This document shows positions 1 to 8,458 of a DNA stretch of 64,000 nucleotides, piece after piece. A program made the translations under genes and the position numbers. A model generated the notes under the pieces. The model ran no database searches. It was not told the DNA's origin and was given only the letters and a program-made list of their open reading frames with translations. Within the stretch, counting starts at the first letter, position 1, and each line of letters opens with the position of its first letter. The DNA comes from JAXLYX01 sp046351215 (GTDB lineage Bacteria > Myxococcota_A > Polyangia > Polyangiales > Houyiibacteriaceae): positions 558,001 to 622,000 of the forward strand of contig JAXLYX010000005.1 of NCBI GenBank assembly GCA_046351215.1, read 5' to 3'.

Positions 1-593
1 TCTCCCGTGGCGCGGTAGGTGCCGAACGAGCCGCCCTCCACCGAAAGCTGTGCGTGATCCCCACCGTCCTCCCGCGGCACGAGCCGGACGACGCCGCCGA
101 TGGCGCCGCTCGAATACCAGACGGGCGCGCCGCCCCGATAGACCTCGACGCGGCGGAGCGACGGCAGCGGGAAGAGCCCCAGATCGATCGCTCCGGCCTC
201 GGGCCCGCCGACCGGCAGGTCGTCGAAGAGCACGGTCGTCTGCGAGAGATCCGCGCCTCGTATCGCGACGGCCTGGAAGCCTCCGATCGCGCCGTTGCCG
301 ATGACGCGAGCCCCCGGGACCTCCGAGAGCACGTGCCGGAACGTCTCGAACGCGGTCATGCGACGCTCGAGATCGACCACGGTCGCGGACGCCGTCGGAT
401 CGACGGCGTTGGTGCTCGCGATCGGCCGGGCCACGCGCGCCGAGGCCGAATACGCGTGGGCTCCTTCGTCCTCCGAGGCATCGGCGGCGGTCCCCTCGGT
501 CTCGGCCTCTCCGCCCGACGCTTCGCTCGTCTCGTCCTCCGCGCGCACGCCGTCCGCCGTGCCGGCGAAAGCCAGCGCGGAGGCGAGGAGCAT
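1..593 (-). CDS. btuB: TonB-dependent outer-membrane receptor, BtuB-like (N-terminal part, cut by the window edge)
   Basis: About 197 N-terminal residues are visible and the rest lies left of the window. The ATG at 593 is the only usable start because an in-frame TGA lies eight codons upstream. Residues 1-18 form a short signal peptide ending VRA before an acidic linker (about 19-45). Residues about 60-165 are a TonB-receptor plug domain with typical strings such as RHVLSEVPGARV, RGADLSQTTVLFDDLPVGG and RRVEVYRGGAPVWYSSGAIGG, followed by the start of the barrel (VRLVPRE, GGSFGTYRATG). Such receptors import a substrate across the outer membrane using TonB energy. A cobalamin riboswitch lies directly upstream on the same strand and B12 uptake genes are divergent, so the substrate is most likely a corrinoid. 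The family call is from sequence; the substrate is inferred from context. Confidence 0.88.
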   Translation of the reverse strand, partial: MLLASALAFAGTADGVRAEDETSEASGGEAETEGTAADASEDEGAHAYSASARVARPIASTNAVDPTASATVVDLERRMTAFETFRHVLSEVPGARVIGNGAIGGFQAVAIRGADLSQTTVLFDDLPVGGPEAGAIDLGLFPLPSLRRVEVYRGGAPVWYSSGAIGGVVRLVPREDGGDHAQLSVEGGSFGTYRATG

Positions 594-711
594 CGGGAGC
601 GTTCGACGGGGGCTCAGGGCGCGTCTCCCGGGAATTCCGGTGGAAGCGCTGGACGGAATGCCCCTCCGTCGAGCACCGTCCGCCATATCCCCGTGGCTTT
701 GGGTGGAACGA

Positions 712-885
712 CTCCGGGTAGGTCTCCGGGCTCGTGACCATGGCCCCACCGCCTTCCCGGGATGCTCCCAGTGGCTTCGTGGTGGGGGTTTCGATCACCT
801 ACCGTGGCGGGACCGCGTCGGCGTTGGACCGACTTCCCTGTTCGGCCCCCGGATGTGTCCCGGGGAGCCTGTCTCCGGCCCCCGA
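712..885 (-). ncRNA. Cobalamin (adenosylcobalamin) riboswitch
   Basis: Read on the minus strand, the segment has the cobalamin-aptamer landmarks in order. These are a GC-rich P2 stem around 850-878, AACAGGGAAGTCGGTCC, GCCGACGCGGTCCCGCCACGGT, the GAAGCCACTGGGAGCATCCCGGGAAGGCGGTGG core, and the B12 box AGCCCGGAGACCTACCC at 732-716. The TonB-receptor start codon is about 120 nt downstream. Bound adenosylcobalamin normally represses translation or transcription of the downstream gene. The segment points toward the receptor, not toward the btuCDF operon. Confidence 0.93.
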
Positions 886-917
886 AGCAGGGAGCCATCG
901 ACCCGATGTCGGTGCGA

Positions 918-946
918 ACCCTGGACGCGGCTGTCCAGGATGTCAA
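918..946 (-). promoter_or_regulatory. Candidate promoter for the riboswitch and receptor
   Basis: On the minus strand a perfect -35 hexamer TTGACA (946-941) is followed by a 17-nt spacer and a weak -10 (CAGGGT, 923-918). Transcription would begin a little upstream of the riboswitch P1/P2 region. The -10 is poor, so only the -35 and the position support the call. Confidence 0.35.
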
Positions 947-998
947 ACGCCGCCCGCCTTGACCCCACGTGCGGGTGCACGCTAGGTCGCCGTCCGAG

Positions 999-2003
999 AT
1001 GACCACCGCGCGCCCGAAGACGTCGACGCTCTGGCTGCTCGCGGCGGCCTCCGTCGTGCTGGCGGGCGCGCTCTCGCTCGCCGTCGGACGCGGCGATCTC
1101 GCGGACGCCTCCCTCCGGGAGACGTTCCTCGCGCTGCGCACGAACCGCCTCGTCGCCGCCTTCCTCACGGGCACCGCGCTCTCGGTCGCGGGAGTCCTCG
1201 TGCAGGGGCTCTTCCGCAACCCCTTGGCCGATCCGGGAGTGCTCGGAACGACGGCCGGCGCCGTGCTCGGCGGCAAGCTCACGCTCTACCTGCTCGAGAT
1301 CGCCCTCTCGACGGGGATCTTCCGGTACGTCGCGCCGGAGGCCGCCGTGCCCATCGGCTGCATGGCCGGCGCGCTCGCCGCGATGGTGCTCCTGCTCGGC
1401 TTCGTCCGAGGCGACGGGGATCTGCTCCTCGTGCTCCTGCTCGGCTTCAGCCTCTCGTCGCTCTTCGCGTCGATCGGCTCCTTCGTCACCATCCTGGCGC
1501 AAGAGCAGTGGGAGCTCGGTCGCGCGCTCGTCGCCTTCGCCCTCGGCTCCGTCAGCGGCGCAGGGCCACGTCACATCCTCTTCGCGCTGCCCTCGATCGT
1601 CGGAGGCGCGATCGCGGCCTTCGCCTGGGGCCGCTCGCTCGACGTCCTGCTCTCGGGCGAGGACGAGGCCCGCGCGCTCGGCGTGGACGTGCGGGTCGTG
1701 CGTCGATGGTGCGCCGTCTGGGTCTCGGTGCTCACGGGCGCCGCCGTCTCGATCGGCGGATTCCTCGGCTTCGTCGGGCTCGTCGTGCCCCACGTGCTCC
1801 GTCCCTACACGGGCGCGGAGCACCGACGCCTCCTGCCCTTCGCCGCGGTCTTCGGCGGCGTCTTCGTCGTGCTCTGCGACGTGGTCGTCCGCGCGCTGCC
1901 GACGCGCAGCGAGATGCCGCTCGGCGTGATGACGGGCCTCGTGGGCGCGCCGCTCTTCCTCTACCTGCTCCTGCGGCAGCGACGCGAGGCCTACGATGGC
2001 TGA
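999..2003 (+). CDS. btuC: Vitamin B12 ABC transporter permease (FecCD family)
   Basis: A 334-residue FecCD/BtuC-family inner-membrane permease, the normal length, with about ten hydrophobic helices. Family strings are visible: GDLADASLRETFLALRTNRL near the N terminus, LFRNPLADPGVLGTTAGA (about 72-90), FLGFVGLVVPHVLR (about 250-265, the cytoplasmic coupling region) and LPTRSEMPLGVMTGLVGAPLFLYLL at the end. The ATG at 999 gives a typical N terminus (MTTARPKTSTLW then a helix); a GTG ten codons upstream is possible but less natural. It overlaps the ATPase gene by 8 nt. With BtuD and BtuF it would import corrinoids across the inner membrane. Confidence 0.93.
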   Translation: MTTARPKTSTLWLLAAASVVLAGALSLAVGRGDLADASLRETFLALRTNRLVAAFLTGTALSVAGVLVQGLFRNPLADPGVLGTTAGAVLGGKLTLYLLEIALSTGIFRYVAPEAAVPIGCMAGALAAMVLLLGFVRGDGDLLLVLLLGFSLSSLFASIGSFVTILAQEQWELGRALVAFALGSVSGAGPRHILFALPSIVGGAIAAFAWGRSLDVLLSGEDEARALGVDVRVVRRWCAVWVSVLTGAAVSIGGFLGFVGLVVPHVLRPYTGAEHRRLLPFAAVFGGVFVVLCDVVVRALPTRSEMPLGVMTGLVGAPLFLYLLLRQRREAYDG

Positions 2004-2775
2004 ACCGGGTCGGCTCGTCGCTGTGGACCTCGTGGTACGCCGAGGGCAGAGGGAGGTGCTCTCGCGCGTCTCGCTCTCGGTCGAGCCAGGCTCGCTGCTC
2101 GCCGTGGTCGGACCGAACGGCGCGGGCAAGAGCACGCTGCTCCGCGCCCTGCTCGGGCTGCAGGAGAGCGAGGGCCGCATCGAGGTCGACGGGGCGCCGC
2201 TCGCGAGCCTCGACGTGCGTGCGCGCGCGCGGCAGCTCGCCTACGTGCCCCAGCAGTCGCGGCTCGCGAGCCCGTTGAGGGTCGAATCCGTCGTCGCGCA
2301 GGGGAGGCTCGCGCACGCCCACGGCTCGTACGCGCTCTCGTCGAGCGATCGCGAGCTCGTCGACGCCGCGCTCGAGCGGGTCGGTCTCCTCGGATTCCGC
2401 GACCGTCCCTTCCCCTCGCTCTCGCTCGGCGAGCAGCGGCGCGTGCTCGTCGCACGCGCGCTCGCCACTTCGGCCCGCATCCTCCTGCTCGACGAGCCGG
2501 ACGCCTTCCTGGACGTCGCCCAGGCCCTCTCGCTCTTCGCGCTCCTGCGCTCGCTCCGGGACGAGGGCTACGCGCTCCTCGTCGTGCTCCACGGCCTCGA
2601 CGAGGCGCGGAAATCGACCGATCGCGCGCTCGTCCTCGTCGGCGGGCGCACGCTCGCCTCCGGTCCGACGAAGGAGGCGTTGCGCGCCGACGTCGTGCGC
2701 GAGGCGTTCGGAGTCGACCTGGTCGAGGGCGGAGCCCTGGGCTTCGCCCTTCCCGGAGGAGGTGCGGAGCCGTGA
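1996..2775 (+). CDS. btuD: Vitamin B12 ABC transporter ATP-binding protein
   Basis: A 259-residue ABC ATPase. Walker A is GPNGAGKST (about 39-47), the Q-loop lies near PQQSR, the signature is LSLGEQRRV, and Walker B is ILLLDEP followed by DAFLD. The start ATG overlaps the end of the permease gene and its stop overlaps the GTG of the binding-protein gene (GTGA), indicating translational coupling. It powers the BtuC-type permease. The substrate assignment rests on neighbouring cobamide genes, since siderophore and heme transporters use the same family. Confidence 0.92.
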   Translation: MAEPGRLVAVDLVVRRGQREVLSRVSLSVEPGSLLAVVGPNGAGKSTLLRALLGLQESEGRIEVDGAPLASLDVRARARQLAYVPQQSRLASPLRVESVVAQGRLAHAHGSYALSSSDRELVDAALERVGLLGFRDRPFPSLSLGEQRRVLVARALATSARILLLDEPDAFLDVAQALSLFALLRSLRDEGYALLVVLHGLDEARKSTDRALVLVGGRTLASGPTKEALRADVVREAFGVDLVEGGALGFALPGGGAEP

Positions 2776-3719
2776 CGCGGACCGACGCGAAGAACGCGCT
2801 CGGCGTCGTGGCCGTCCTCGTCGCGGGCGCGCTCGCGACGACGCTCGGGGCGCGGGCGACGAACGAAGCGACGACGGTGCGCAGCGGGACGACGGAGGCC
2901 TCCGTGCGGGACGCCACCGGCGCGCGCGTCCCGATACGGCCCTACCACCGCATCGTGTCCGGCAGCCTCGTCGCCGATCGACTGCTCCTCGAGCTCGCGG
3001 AGCCCGAGCGCGTCCTCGCGTACTCGACCTACGTGGAGTCGAGCTCGGCCGTGGCGCATCGTCATGCGGGGACGCCGAGCGTGGACCTCTCGGGCGACCT
3101 CGAGGCCCTGCTCTCGATGCGCCCCGACCTCGTCTTCGCGAGCAATTTCGTCGATCCGGCCAAGGTCGCGCGCCTGCGGCAGGCCGGGATCGCCGTCTTC
3201 GATCTCGGTCCGATGTACGGCGTCGCCACCCTCCTGCCGAACATCCGACAGATGGGCGCCGTCCTCGGCTGCCCGGAGCGCGGCGAGGCCCTGGCGCGGG
3301 CCTTCGAGACCCGCCTCGCCTCCGTCGCGGACGACGTGCCGCCCGCGCGTCGTCCGAGCGGCATCTACCTCGGCATCCACGCGAGCCAGGTCTACGGCGG
3401 TACCCGGGGCTCGAGCTTCCACGACGTGATCGAGGCGGCCGGGCTCGTCGACGTCGCGGCGACTCGCTACCGGGGATGGCCCTCGCTCACGAGCGAGCAG
3501 GTCCTCGCGCTCGATCCCGACTACGTGATCACGCAGCAGGGCAAGGCGACGCTGCTCTGCCGCCACGCCGGGCTCTCGGTCCTGCGCGCGTGCCGAACGC
3601 CGGGGCGCCTCGTCGAGGTGGACGATCGGATCCTGAACGATCCCGGGCTCGCCATGCTGGATGCGGCCGAGGCGATCCGCCTCGCGGTGCACGGCCCTCC
3701 GGGAGGACGCGGGCCATGA
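2772..3719 (+). CDS. btuF: Periplasmic corrinoid-binding protein (BtuF-like)
   Basis: A 315-residue helical-backbone substrate-binding protein of the BtuF/FepB type. An N-terminal hydrophobic export segment (GVVAVLVAGALATTLGARAT) is followed by the ligand-binding lobes. Typical elements are HRIVSGSLVADRLLLELAEP, the LLSMRPDLVFASNFVDP helix entry, RGSSFHDVIEAAGLVDVA and LALDPDYVITQQ. The start is a GTG overlapping the ATPase stop. It delivers the substrate to BtuCD in the periplasm. No clear lipobox is seen, so it is probably soluble. Its stop overlaps the next ATG (ATGA). Confidence 0.88.
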   Translation: MTRTDAKNALGVVAVLVAGALATTLGARATNEATTVRSGTTEASVRDATGARVPIRPYHRIVSGSLVADRLLLELAEPERVLAYSTYVESSSAVAHRHAGTPSVDLSGDLEALLSMRPDLVFASNFVDPAKVARLRQAGIAVFDLGPMYGVATLLPNIRQMGAVLGCPERGEALARAFETRLASVADDVPPARRPSGIYLGIHASQVYGGTRGSSFHDVIEAAGLVDVAATRYRGWPSLTSEQVLALDPDYVITQQGKATLLCRHAGLSVLRACRTPGRLVEVDDRILNDPGLAMLDAAEAIRLAVHGPPGGRGP

Positions 3720-4396
3720 CGCGGATCCTCCTCGAAAACGAGCGGATCCGCATCTCGGCGCAGCCCCGCCTCGTCGTCGCCGACTTCGACGAGGACCAGG
3801 CCGTGACGAGCTGGGCGATCGTCGGCGGCGGCAGGCGGACGGCTCGGAGCGTCGTCTGGCACGAGATCCGGAATGCCGATCTCGGCCTCGACGTCGACCC
3901 CATCCGCGTCCTCGAGGCGAGGCTCGCCGAGCTCGGTCGCCCGGACGCCGTCGGCATGCTGACGAGCCGCGACCTCGCGCACGTGCACGTCCGCGAGTGC
4001 CGCTTCGAGGACCTCGTCGCGACCGCCGTCGTCACGGCGGGCCTCAGCAACGCGCTCGCCATCGGCGACACCCCCGGGCCCATCGCGCTGCCCGGGACGA
4101 TCAACGTCCTCTGCCACGTGTCGGCGCCGCTCTCGGAGGCCGCGAGCCTCGAGGCGCTCTCCCTCGTCGTCGAGGCGCGCACGGCCGCGACGATCGCCCA
4201 CGACGTGCCGAGCCGCCGCAGCGGCCTCCGGGCGACGGGCACGGGCACCGACTGCGTCGTCGTGGCCTCGCCGTCCCGGCACGCGGGGCTCCCCTACGCC
4301 GGCAAGCACACGGCCGTCGGCCACGTCGTCGGCCGTGCGGTCCTCGAGGCGACCCACGAGGCGATCGCGCGCTGGAAGGAGACCTTCGCCCCATGA
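3716..4396 (+). CDS. cbiZ: Adenosylcobinamide amidohydrolase
   Basis: A 226-residue CbiZ-family protein of normal length. Diagnostic segments are MLTSRDLAHVHV (about 83-94), ATAVVTAGLSNALAIGD (about 103-119), PGTINVLCHVSAPLS, and the family motif ATGTGTDCVVVA (about 175-186) followed by YAGKHTAVGHVVGRAV. CbiZ cleaves the aminopropanol side chain of adenosylcobinamide to give adenosylcobyric acid, which lets a cell salvage incomplete or foreign corrinoids. It is coupled by ATGA overlaps to btuF upstream and cobU downstream, so uptake and remodelling are made together. Confidence 0.93.
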   Translation: MTRILLENERIRISAQPRLVVADFDEDQAVTSWAIVGGGRRTARSVVWHEIRNADLGLDVDPIRVLEARLAELGRPDAVGMLTSRDLAHVHVRECRFEDLVATAVVTAGLSNALAIGDTPGPIALPGTINVLCHVSAPLSEAASLEALSLVVEARTAATIAHDVPSRRSGLRATGTGTDCVVVASPSRHAGLPYAGKHTAVGHVVGRAVLEATHEAIARWKETFAP

Positions 4397-4968
4397 CCAC
4401 GAAGGAGCCCAAGCGGGTCGTGCTGATCGGCGGCGGAGTACGCTCCGGGAAGAGCGCGTTCGCCGTTCGCCGTGCGCTCGCGCTCGGCGAGCGACGCGCC
4501 TTCGTCGCGACGGCCGAGGCCTGGGACGACGAGATGGCTCGGAGGATCGCGGCGCATCGCGAAGAGCGCGCGGGCCTCTTCGAGACGATCGAGGAGCCAC
4601 TCGAGCTCGTCTCCGCGCTCGGGCGTGCGAGCTCCCACGACGTCGTGGTGATCGACTGCCTCACTCTCTACGTCTCGAACCTCCTCATGAAGGAGCTCGA
4701 CGACGCGGCGATCCGCGAGCGTTTCGACGCGCTCGTCGACGCCCTCCGGCGGCCGTCGGCCCACGTGATCCTCGTGACCAACGAGGTCGGCCTCGGCATC
4801 GTCCCGGAGAACGCGCTCGCGCGACGCTTCCGGGACCTCGCGGGAACCCTCCACCAACGCCTCGCACGCGTGTCGGACGAGCTCTACCTCGCCACGATGG
4901 GCGTCCTCCTCCGGCTCCGCCCGAGCCCGGTCGAGGCCATCGCTCCCCACGACGACGATGCCGACTGA
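4393..4968 (+). CDS. cobU: Adenosylcobinamide kinase / adenosylcobinamide-phosphate guanylyltransferase
   Basis: A 191-residue bifunctional CobU/CobP. The P-loop is GGVRSGKS (about 13-20), the variant found in this family; VVVIDCLTLYVSNLL (about 81-95) and VTNEVGLGIVPENALARRFRDLAG (about 126-150) are family blocks. It phosphorylates adenosylcobinamide and transfers GMP to give AdoCbi-GDP, the substrate for cobalamin synthase. It overlaps cbiZ by ATGA and the next gene by 11 nt. The partner genes cobS and cobT are not in the window. Confidence 0.93.
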   Translation: MTTKEPKRVVLIGGGVRSGKSAFAVRRALALGERRAFVATAEAWDDEMARRIAAHREERAGLFETIEEPLELVSALGRASSHDVVVIDCLTLYVSNLLMKELDDAAIRERFDALVDALRRPSAHVILVTNEVGLGIVPENALARRFRDLAGTLHQRLARVSDELYLATMGVLLRLRPSPVEAIAPHDDDAD

Positions 4969-5884
4969 GCCCGCCCTCGCGCTCGCCGCCGCGCTCGCGA
5001 TCGATCTCTCGGTCGGCGAGCCACCGAACGCCCTCCATCCCGTCGCCTGGCTCGGGAACGCGGTCTCCGCGTTCCTCCGCCTCGCGCCGCGAAGGTCCGA
5101 GGCCGCCCGCTTCGCGTTCGGACTCGTCCTCGCGCTCGTCTTCCCCGTGGGCGCGGCCGCGCTCGGCGTCGCCGTGGAGCGCGCCGCGCGCCACGCGCCT
5201 CCTTTCGTCGCCTTCGTGGCGTACGTCTACGCGCTCAAGTCGGCCTTCGCCGTGAAGGCGCTCGGCGGAGCCGCGAAGGAGCTCGCCCGGGTCCTCCGCA
5301 CGGAGGGCCTCGAAGCCGCTCGGCCCCTGCTCCGCAGCCTGTGCAGCCGCGATCCGTCGGCGCTCGACGAGAGCGGGCTCGCGACGGGAGCGGTCGAATC
5401 CCTCGCGGAGAACGCCTCGGACAGCGTCGTGGCTCCCCTCTTCTACCTCGTGCTCTTCGGCCTGCCGGGCGCCCTCTTCTACCGGGCGGCGAACACCCTC
5501 GACGCGATGGTCGGCTACCGCGGCGAGTACGAATGGCTCGGCAAGGCGAGCGCGAGGCTCGACGACGCGCTGAACCTCGTGCCCGCCCGGCTCACCGCCC
5601 TCTTGCTGCTCGTGGCGGGAGCGCTGCTCGGTCTCGACGCGAAACGGGGCCTCCGCATCCTGCTCCGCGACGGGGGCAAGACCGAGAGCCCGAACGCGGG
5701 CCGTCCGATGGCGGCCGCCGCGGGCCTCCTCGGCGTCGTGCTCGACAAGCCCGGAGCCTACGTCCTCGGCGACGCGGAGGTCCGCGCCGACGTCGCGACC
5801 CTCGAGGTCGCGTGGCGTCTCGTCCGGCTCGCCTGCATCCTCTCCGCCGCGCTCGCGCTCGCGGCGCTCTCGTTCCATGGCTGA
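4958..5884 (+). CDS. cbiB: Adenosylcobinamide-phosphate synthase
   Basis: A 308-residue integral membrane protein of the CbiB/CobD-synthase family. The N-terminal signature DLSVGEPPNALHPVAWLGNAV (about 16-36) is the conserved GEPP-N-HPV-WLG block; SLAENASDSVVAPLFY, RAANTLDAMVGYRGEYEWLGKASARLDD and NAGRPMAAAAGLLGV follow. It joins (R)-1-amino-2-propanol phosphate to adenosylcobyric acid. With CbiZ it can strip and replace the side chain of imported corrinoids. The start ATG lies within the end of cobU and the stop overlaps the cobD start. Confidence 0.93.
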   Translation: MPTEPALALAAALAIDLSVGEPPNALHPVAWLGNAVSAFLRLAPRRSEAARFAFGLVLALVFPVGAAALGVAVERAARHAPPFVAFVAYVYALKSAFAVKALGGAAKELARVLRTEGLEAARPLLRSLCSRDPSALDESGLATGAVESLAENASDSVVAPLFYLVLFGLPGALFYRAANTLDAMVGYRGEYEWLGKASARLDDALNLVPARLTALLLLVAGALLGLDAKRGLRILLRDGGKTESPNAGRPMAAAAGLLGVVLDKPGAYVLGDAEVRADVATLEVAWRLVRLACILSAALALAALSFHG

Positions 5885-6941
5885 GAACGCCCCCCTCCGA
5901 ATCCACGGCGACCCGGATCGCGACGAGCTCGCCCGCCTCGGCGTCGCCTCGGAGGCGCTGCTCGACTTCAGCGTCAACGTGAGCCCCCTCGGCCCGCATC
6001 CCGAGGTGGTCCGCGCCGCCCGCGACGCCCGTCTCGATCGCTACCCGGACACCACGGGCCGGCTCGCACGCGAGAGCCTGGCGGACGCGCTCGGAACGTC
6101 CCCCGATCGCATCGTGCTCGGGAACGGCGCCGCGGATCTCCTCTGGGGCATCGCGCGGACCTTCGGCCGGAGCGGCCCGGGTCTCGTCGTGGGTCCCACC
6201 TTCTCCGAGTTCCCCGCGGCGCTCCGGGCCGCCGGGGCTGTGACGATCGAGGTCCGGATGCGCGAGGAGGAGCGCTTCGCCGTCGAGCTCGAACGCGTCG
6301 GGGAGGCCGTGGGCCGCCTCGCTCCGCCCGTCCTCTACCTCTGCCATCCGAACAATCCGACGGGGCGCGCGGTGGGGACCGAGCGGCTCGGCGAGCTCGC
6401 GGAGGCGCATCCCGCGACGACGTTCGTGCTCGACGAGGCCTTCCTCTCGCTCTCCGAGCGTCACGCCGAGGCGCGCACGCCGGCGCCGCCGAACGTGATC
6501 CGCGTCCGTTCGCTCACGAAGGACCACGCGCTTCCGGGCCTTCGCGTGGCGTACGCGCTCGGAGCTCCGGAGGCCGTACGGAGGCTCGAGTCCGAGCGAC
6601 CGCCGTGGACGACGAGCGCCCCGGCCCAGGCCGCGATCGTCGAGGCCGTGCGCCATCCCGAGCACGTCGTGCGGGCCCGAGAGACGCTCCTCGCAGCGCG
6701 TCGCGCCTTGGTCGCACGCCTCGAGGCCCTCGGCCTCGACGTGATCCCCTCGGAGACGATCTTCGTGCTCGTGCGCACGGGCGCGGCGGATGCGCTCCGT
6801 GCGCGGCTGCTCGAGCGCCACGGGATCCTCGTGCGGAGCGCCGCGTCGTTCGGCCTGCCGGAGCACGTCCGGCTCTGCGCGCGTCCCGAGGCCGACGTCG
6901 ATCGCTTGATCGCGGCGCTGACCGAGGACCGCTCGCGATGA
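5877..6941 (+). CDS. cobD: Threonine-phosphate decarboxylase (aminotransferase class I/II fold)
   Basis: A 354-residue PLP enzyme of the CobD/histidinol-phosphate aminotransferase group. Visible features are DFSVNVSPLGPHPEVV near the N terminus, GNGAADLLWGIARTF (phosphate-cup region), LCHPNNPTGRAVG (about 157-169), VLDEAFLSLSE (Asp binding the pyridinium nitrogen) and SLTKDHALPGLRVAY with the Schiff-base lysine at about 213. CobD makes aminopropanol phosphate from threonine phosphate, the substrate CbiB uses. Context separates it from histidinol-phosphate aminotransferase, which has the same fold. It overlaps both neighbours by a few bases. Confidence 0.88.
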   Translation: MAENAPLRIHGDPDRDELARLGVASEALLDFSVNVSPLGPHPEVVRAARDARLDRYPDTTGRLARESLADALGTSPDRIVLGNGAADLLWGIARTFGRSGPGLVVGPTFSEFPAALRAAGAVTIEVRMREEERFAVELERVGEAVGRLAPPVLYLCHPNNPTGRAVGTERLGELAEAHPATTFVLDEAFLSLSERHAEARTPAPPNVIRVRSLTKDHALPGLRVAYALGAPEAVRRLESERPPWTTSAPAQAAIVEAVRHPEHVVRARETLLAARRALVARLEALGLDVIPSETIFVLVRTGAADALRARLLERHGILVRSAASFGLPEHVRLCARPEADVDRLIAALTEDRSR

Positions 6942-8458
6942 CGGCCCCGGTGCTCCTCGTGCTCGGCACGGCCTCGGATGCGGGCAAGAGCACGATCGCG
7001 ACCGCGCTCTGCCGGCTGCTCCGCCGACGGGGGCTCCGGGTCGCGCCCTTCAAGGCCCAGAACATGGCGAGGAACGCCTACGTGACGGCCGAGGGGGGAG
7101 AGATCGGCGTCGCCCAGGCGCTCCAGGCCTTCGCCGCCGGCGTCCCGCCGACGGTCGACATGAACCCGATCCTGCTGAAGCCGGAGCCCGGCCTCGTCTC
7201 GCAGGTCGTCGTCCACGGCCGCGCCGTCGGCACGATGTCCTTCGGCGGCTACGGAGAGCGGATCGAGGCGATGCGAGAGGCGATCCGGGCGTCCCTCGGC
7301 AGGCTCCGTCCGGCGTACGACGTGATCGTCGCGGAGGGCGCCGGCAGCCCCGCGGAGGTGAACCTCGCGGACCGCGACCTCGCGAACCTCTTCGTGGCCC
7401 GGGAGACGGGCGCGTCGATCGTGCTCGTCGCCGACATCGACCGTGGCGGGATGTTCGCCTCGGTCGTGGGCACGCTCGCCCTCCTGCCGGACGACGTGCG
7501 TCCGAGCGTCCGCGGGATCGTGATCAACAAGCTCCGCGGCGACGCCCGTCTGCTCGAGTCCGGCTGCCGGCTCCTCGAGGAACGCACCGGGGTCCCCGTG
7601 CTCGGCGTCGTCCCTCACCTCGACGCCCTCGGCCTCGCCGACGAAGACTCGCTCGGGCTCGCGAAGCGTCTCGGAACGCGGAGGGCGAGGCTCGACGAGC
7701 TCGAGATCGCCGTCGTCGCCTACCCCGCGATCGCGAACGCCGAGGACGTGCTGCCGCTCGAACGCGAGCCCGGCGTGGTCGTCCGCTTCGTGACCGAGCC
7801 GCGCGAGCTCGAGGGAGCGGACCTCGTGGTCCTCCCGGGCTCGAAGAGCACGCTGCACGACCTCGGCTTCCTGACGAGTCGCGGCTTCGATCGCGTCCTC
7901 CGCGCGCGCGCCGCGAGGGCCGAGCCCATCCTCGGCATCTGCGGCGGCTGCCAGATGCTGGGGACACGCATCGACGATCCCCTCGGGATCGAGAGCCCGA
8001 CCCCGTCCGCCCCGGCGCTCGGCCTCCTCGACGTCGTGACGAGCTTCGAGGCGGAGAAGCGCACGGCTCGCGTGGAGGGCCGCATCGTGGGCTCGCCGCT
8101 CTTCGCGGGCGAGGTGCGCGTCTCGGGCTTCGAGATCCACCACGGGAGGATCCACCGTCGCGACGGCGTGCATCCGGCGGTCGCGCTCGAGACGCGGGGC
8201 GGCGCGCCGTGCACCGAGGGCGACGGGGCCCGGAGCCCGGACGGACTCGTCTTCGGCACGATGATCCACGATCTGCTCGAGGGCCCCGAGGCGCGCGAGG
8301 GGCTCCTCGCCTCGCTCCGGGCCCGCCGGGGTATCGACACGCCCCCCTCGGGCCCTAGAGATGCGCGGGAAGCGGCGATCGAGCGACTCGCCGATCACGT
8401 GGCCGCTTCCCTCGACCTCGCGGCGATCGGCCGCATCCTCGGAGAACGCTCGGCATGA
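6938..8458 (+). CDS. cobQ: Cobyric acid synthase (glutamine-hydrolysing)
   Basis: A 506-residue CobQ/CbiP. The N-terminal dethiobiotin-synthetase-like domain starts LVLGTASDAGKSTIATALCR with a P-loop, then PFKAQNMARNAYVT and the substrate block DMNPILLKPEP. The C-terminal class I glutamine amidotransferase domain has the nucleophile in GICGGCQMLG (about 328-337) and the histidine region FEIHHGRIHRR. It amidates the b, d, e and g carboxylates of adenosylcobyrinic acid a,c-diamide. The ATG overlaps the cobD stop (ATGA). In this salvage-biased operon it is one of the few late de novo steps, so the cell either has other cob genes elsewhere or the enzyme acts on imported intermediates. Confidence 0.93.
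   Translation: MTAPVLLVLGTASDAGKSTIATALCRLLRRRGLRVAPFKAQNMARNAYVTAEGGEIGVAQALQAFAAGVPPTVDMNPILLKPEPGLVSQVVVHGRAVGTMSFGGYGERIEAMREAIRASLGRLRPAYDVIVAEGAGSPAEVNLADRDLANLFVARETGASIVLVADIDRGGMFASVVGTLALLPDDVRPSVRGIVINKLRGDARLLESGCRLLEERTGVPVLGVVPHLDALGLADEDSLGLAKRLGTRRARLDELEIAVVAYPAIANAEDVLPLEREPGVVVRFVTEPRELEGADLVVLPGSKSTLHDLGFLTSRGFDRVLRARAARAEPILGICGGCQMLGTRIDDPLGIESPTPSAPALGLLDVVTSFEAEKRTARVEGRIVGSPLFAGEVRVSGFEIHHGRIHRRDGVHPAVALETRGGAPCTEGDGARSPDGLVFGTMIHDLLEGPEAREGLLASLRARRGIDTPPSGPRDAREAAIERLADHVAASLDLAAIGRILGERSA

Noticed and set aside
54..1002. Long plus-strand reading frames opposite the TonB receptor and riboswitch
   Set aside because: They are antisense to a clearly better-supported receptor gene and a cobalamin riboswitch, show Arg/Ala-rich low-complexity translations and no recognisable domain.
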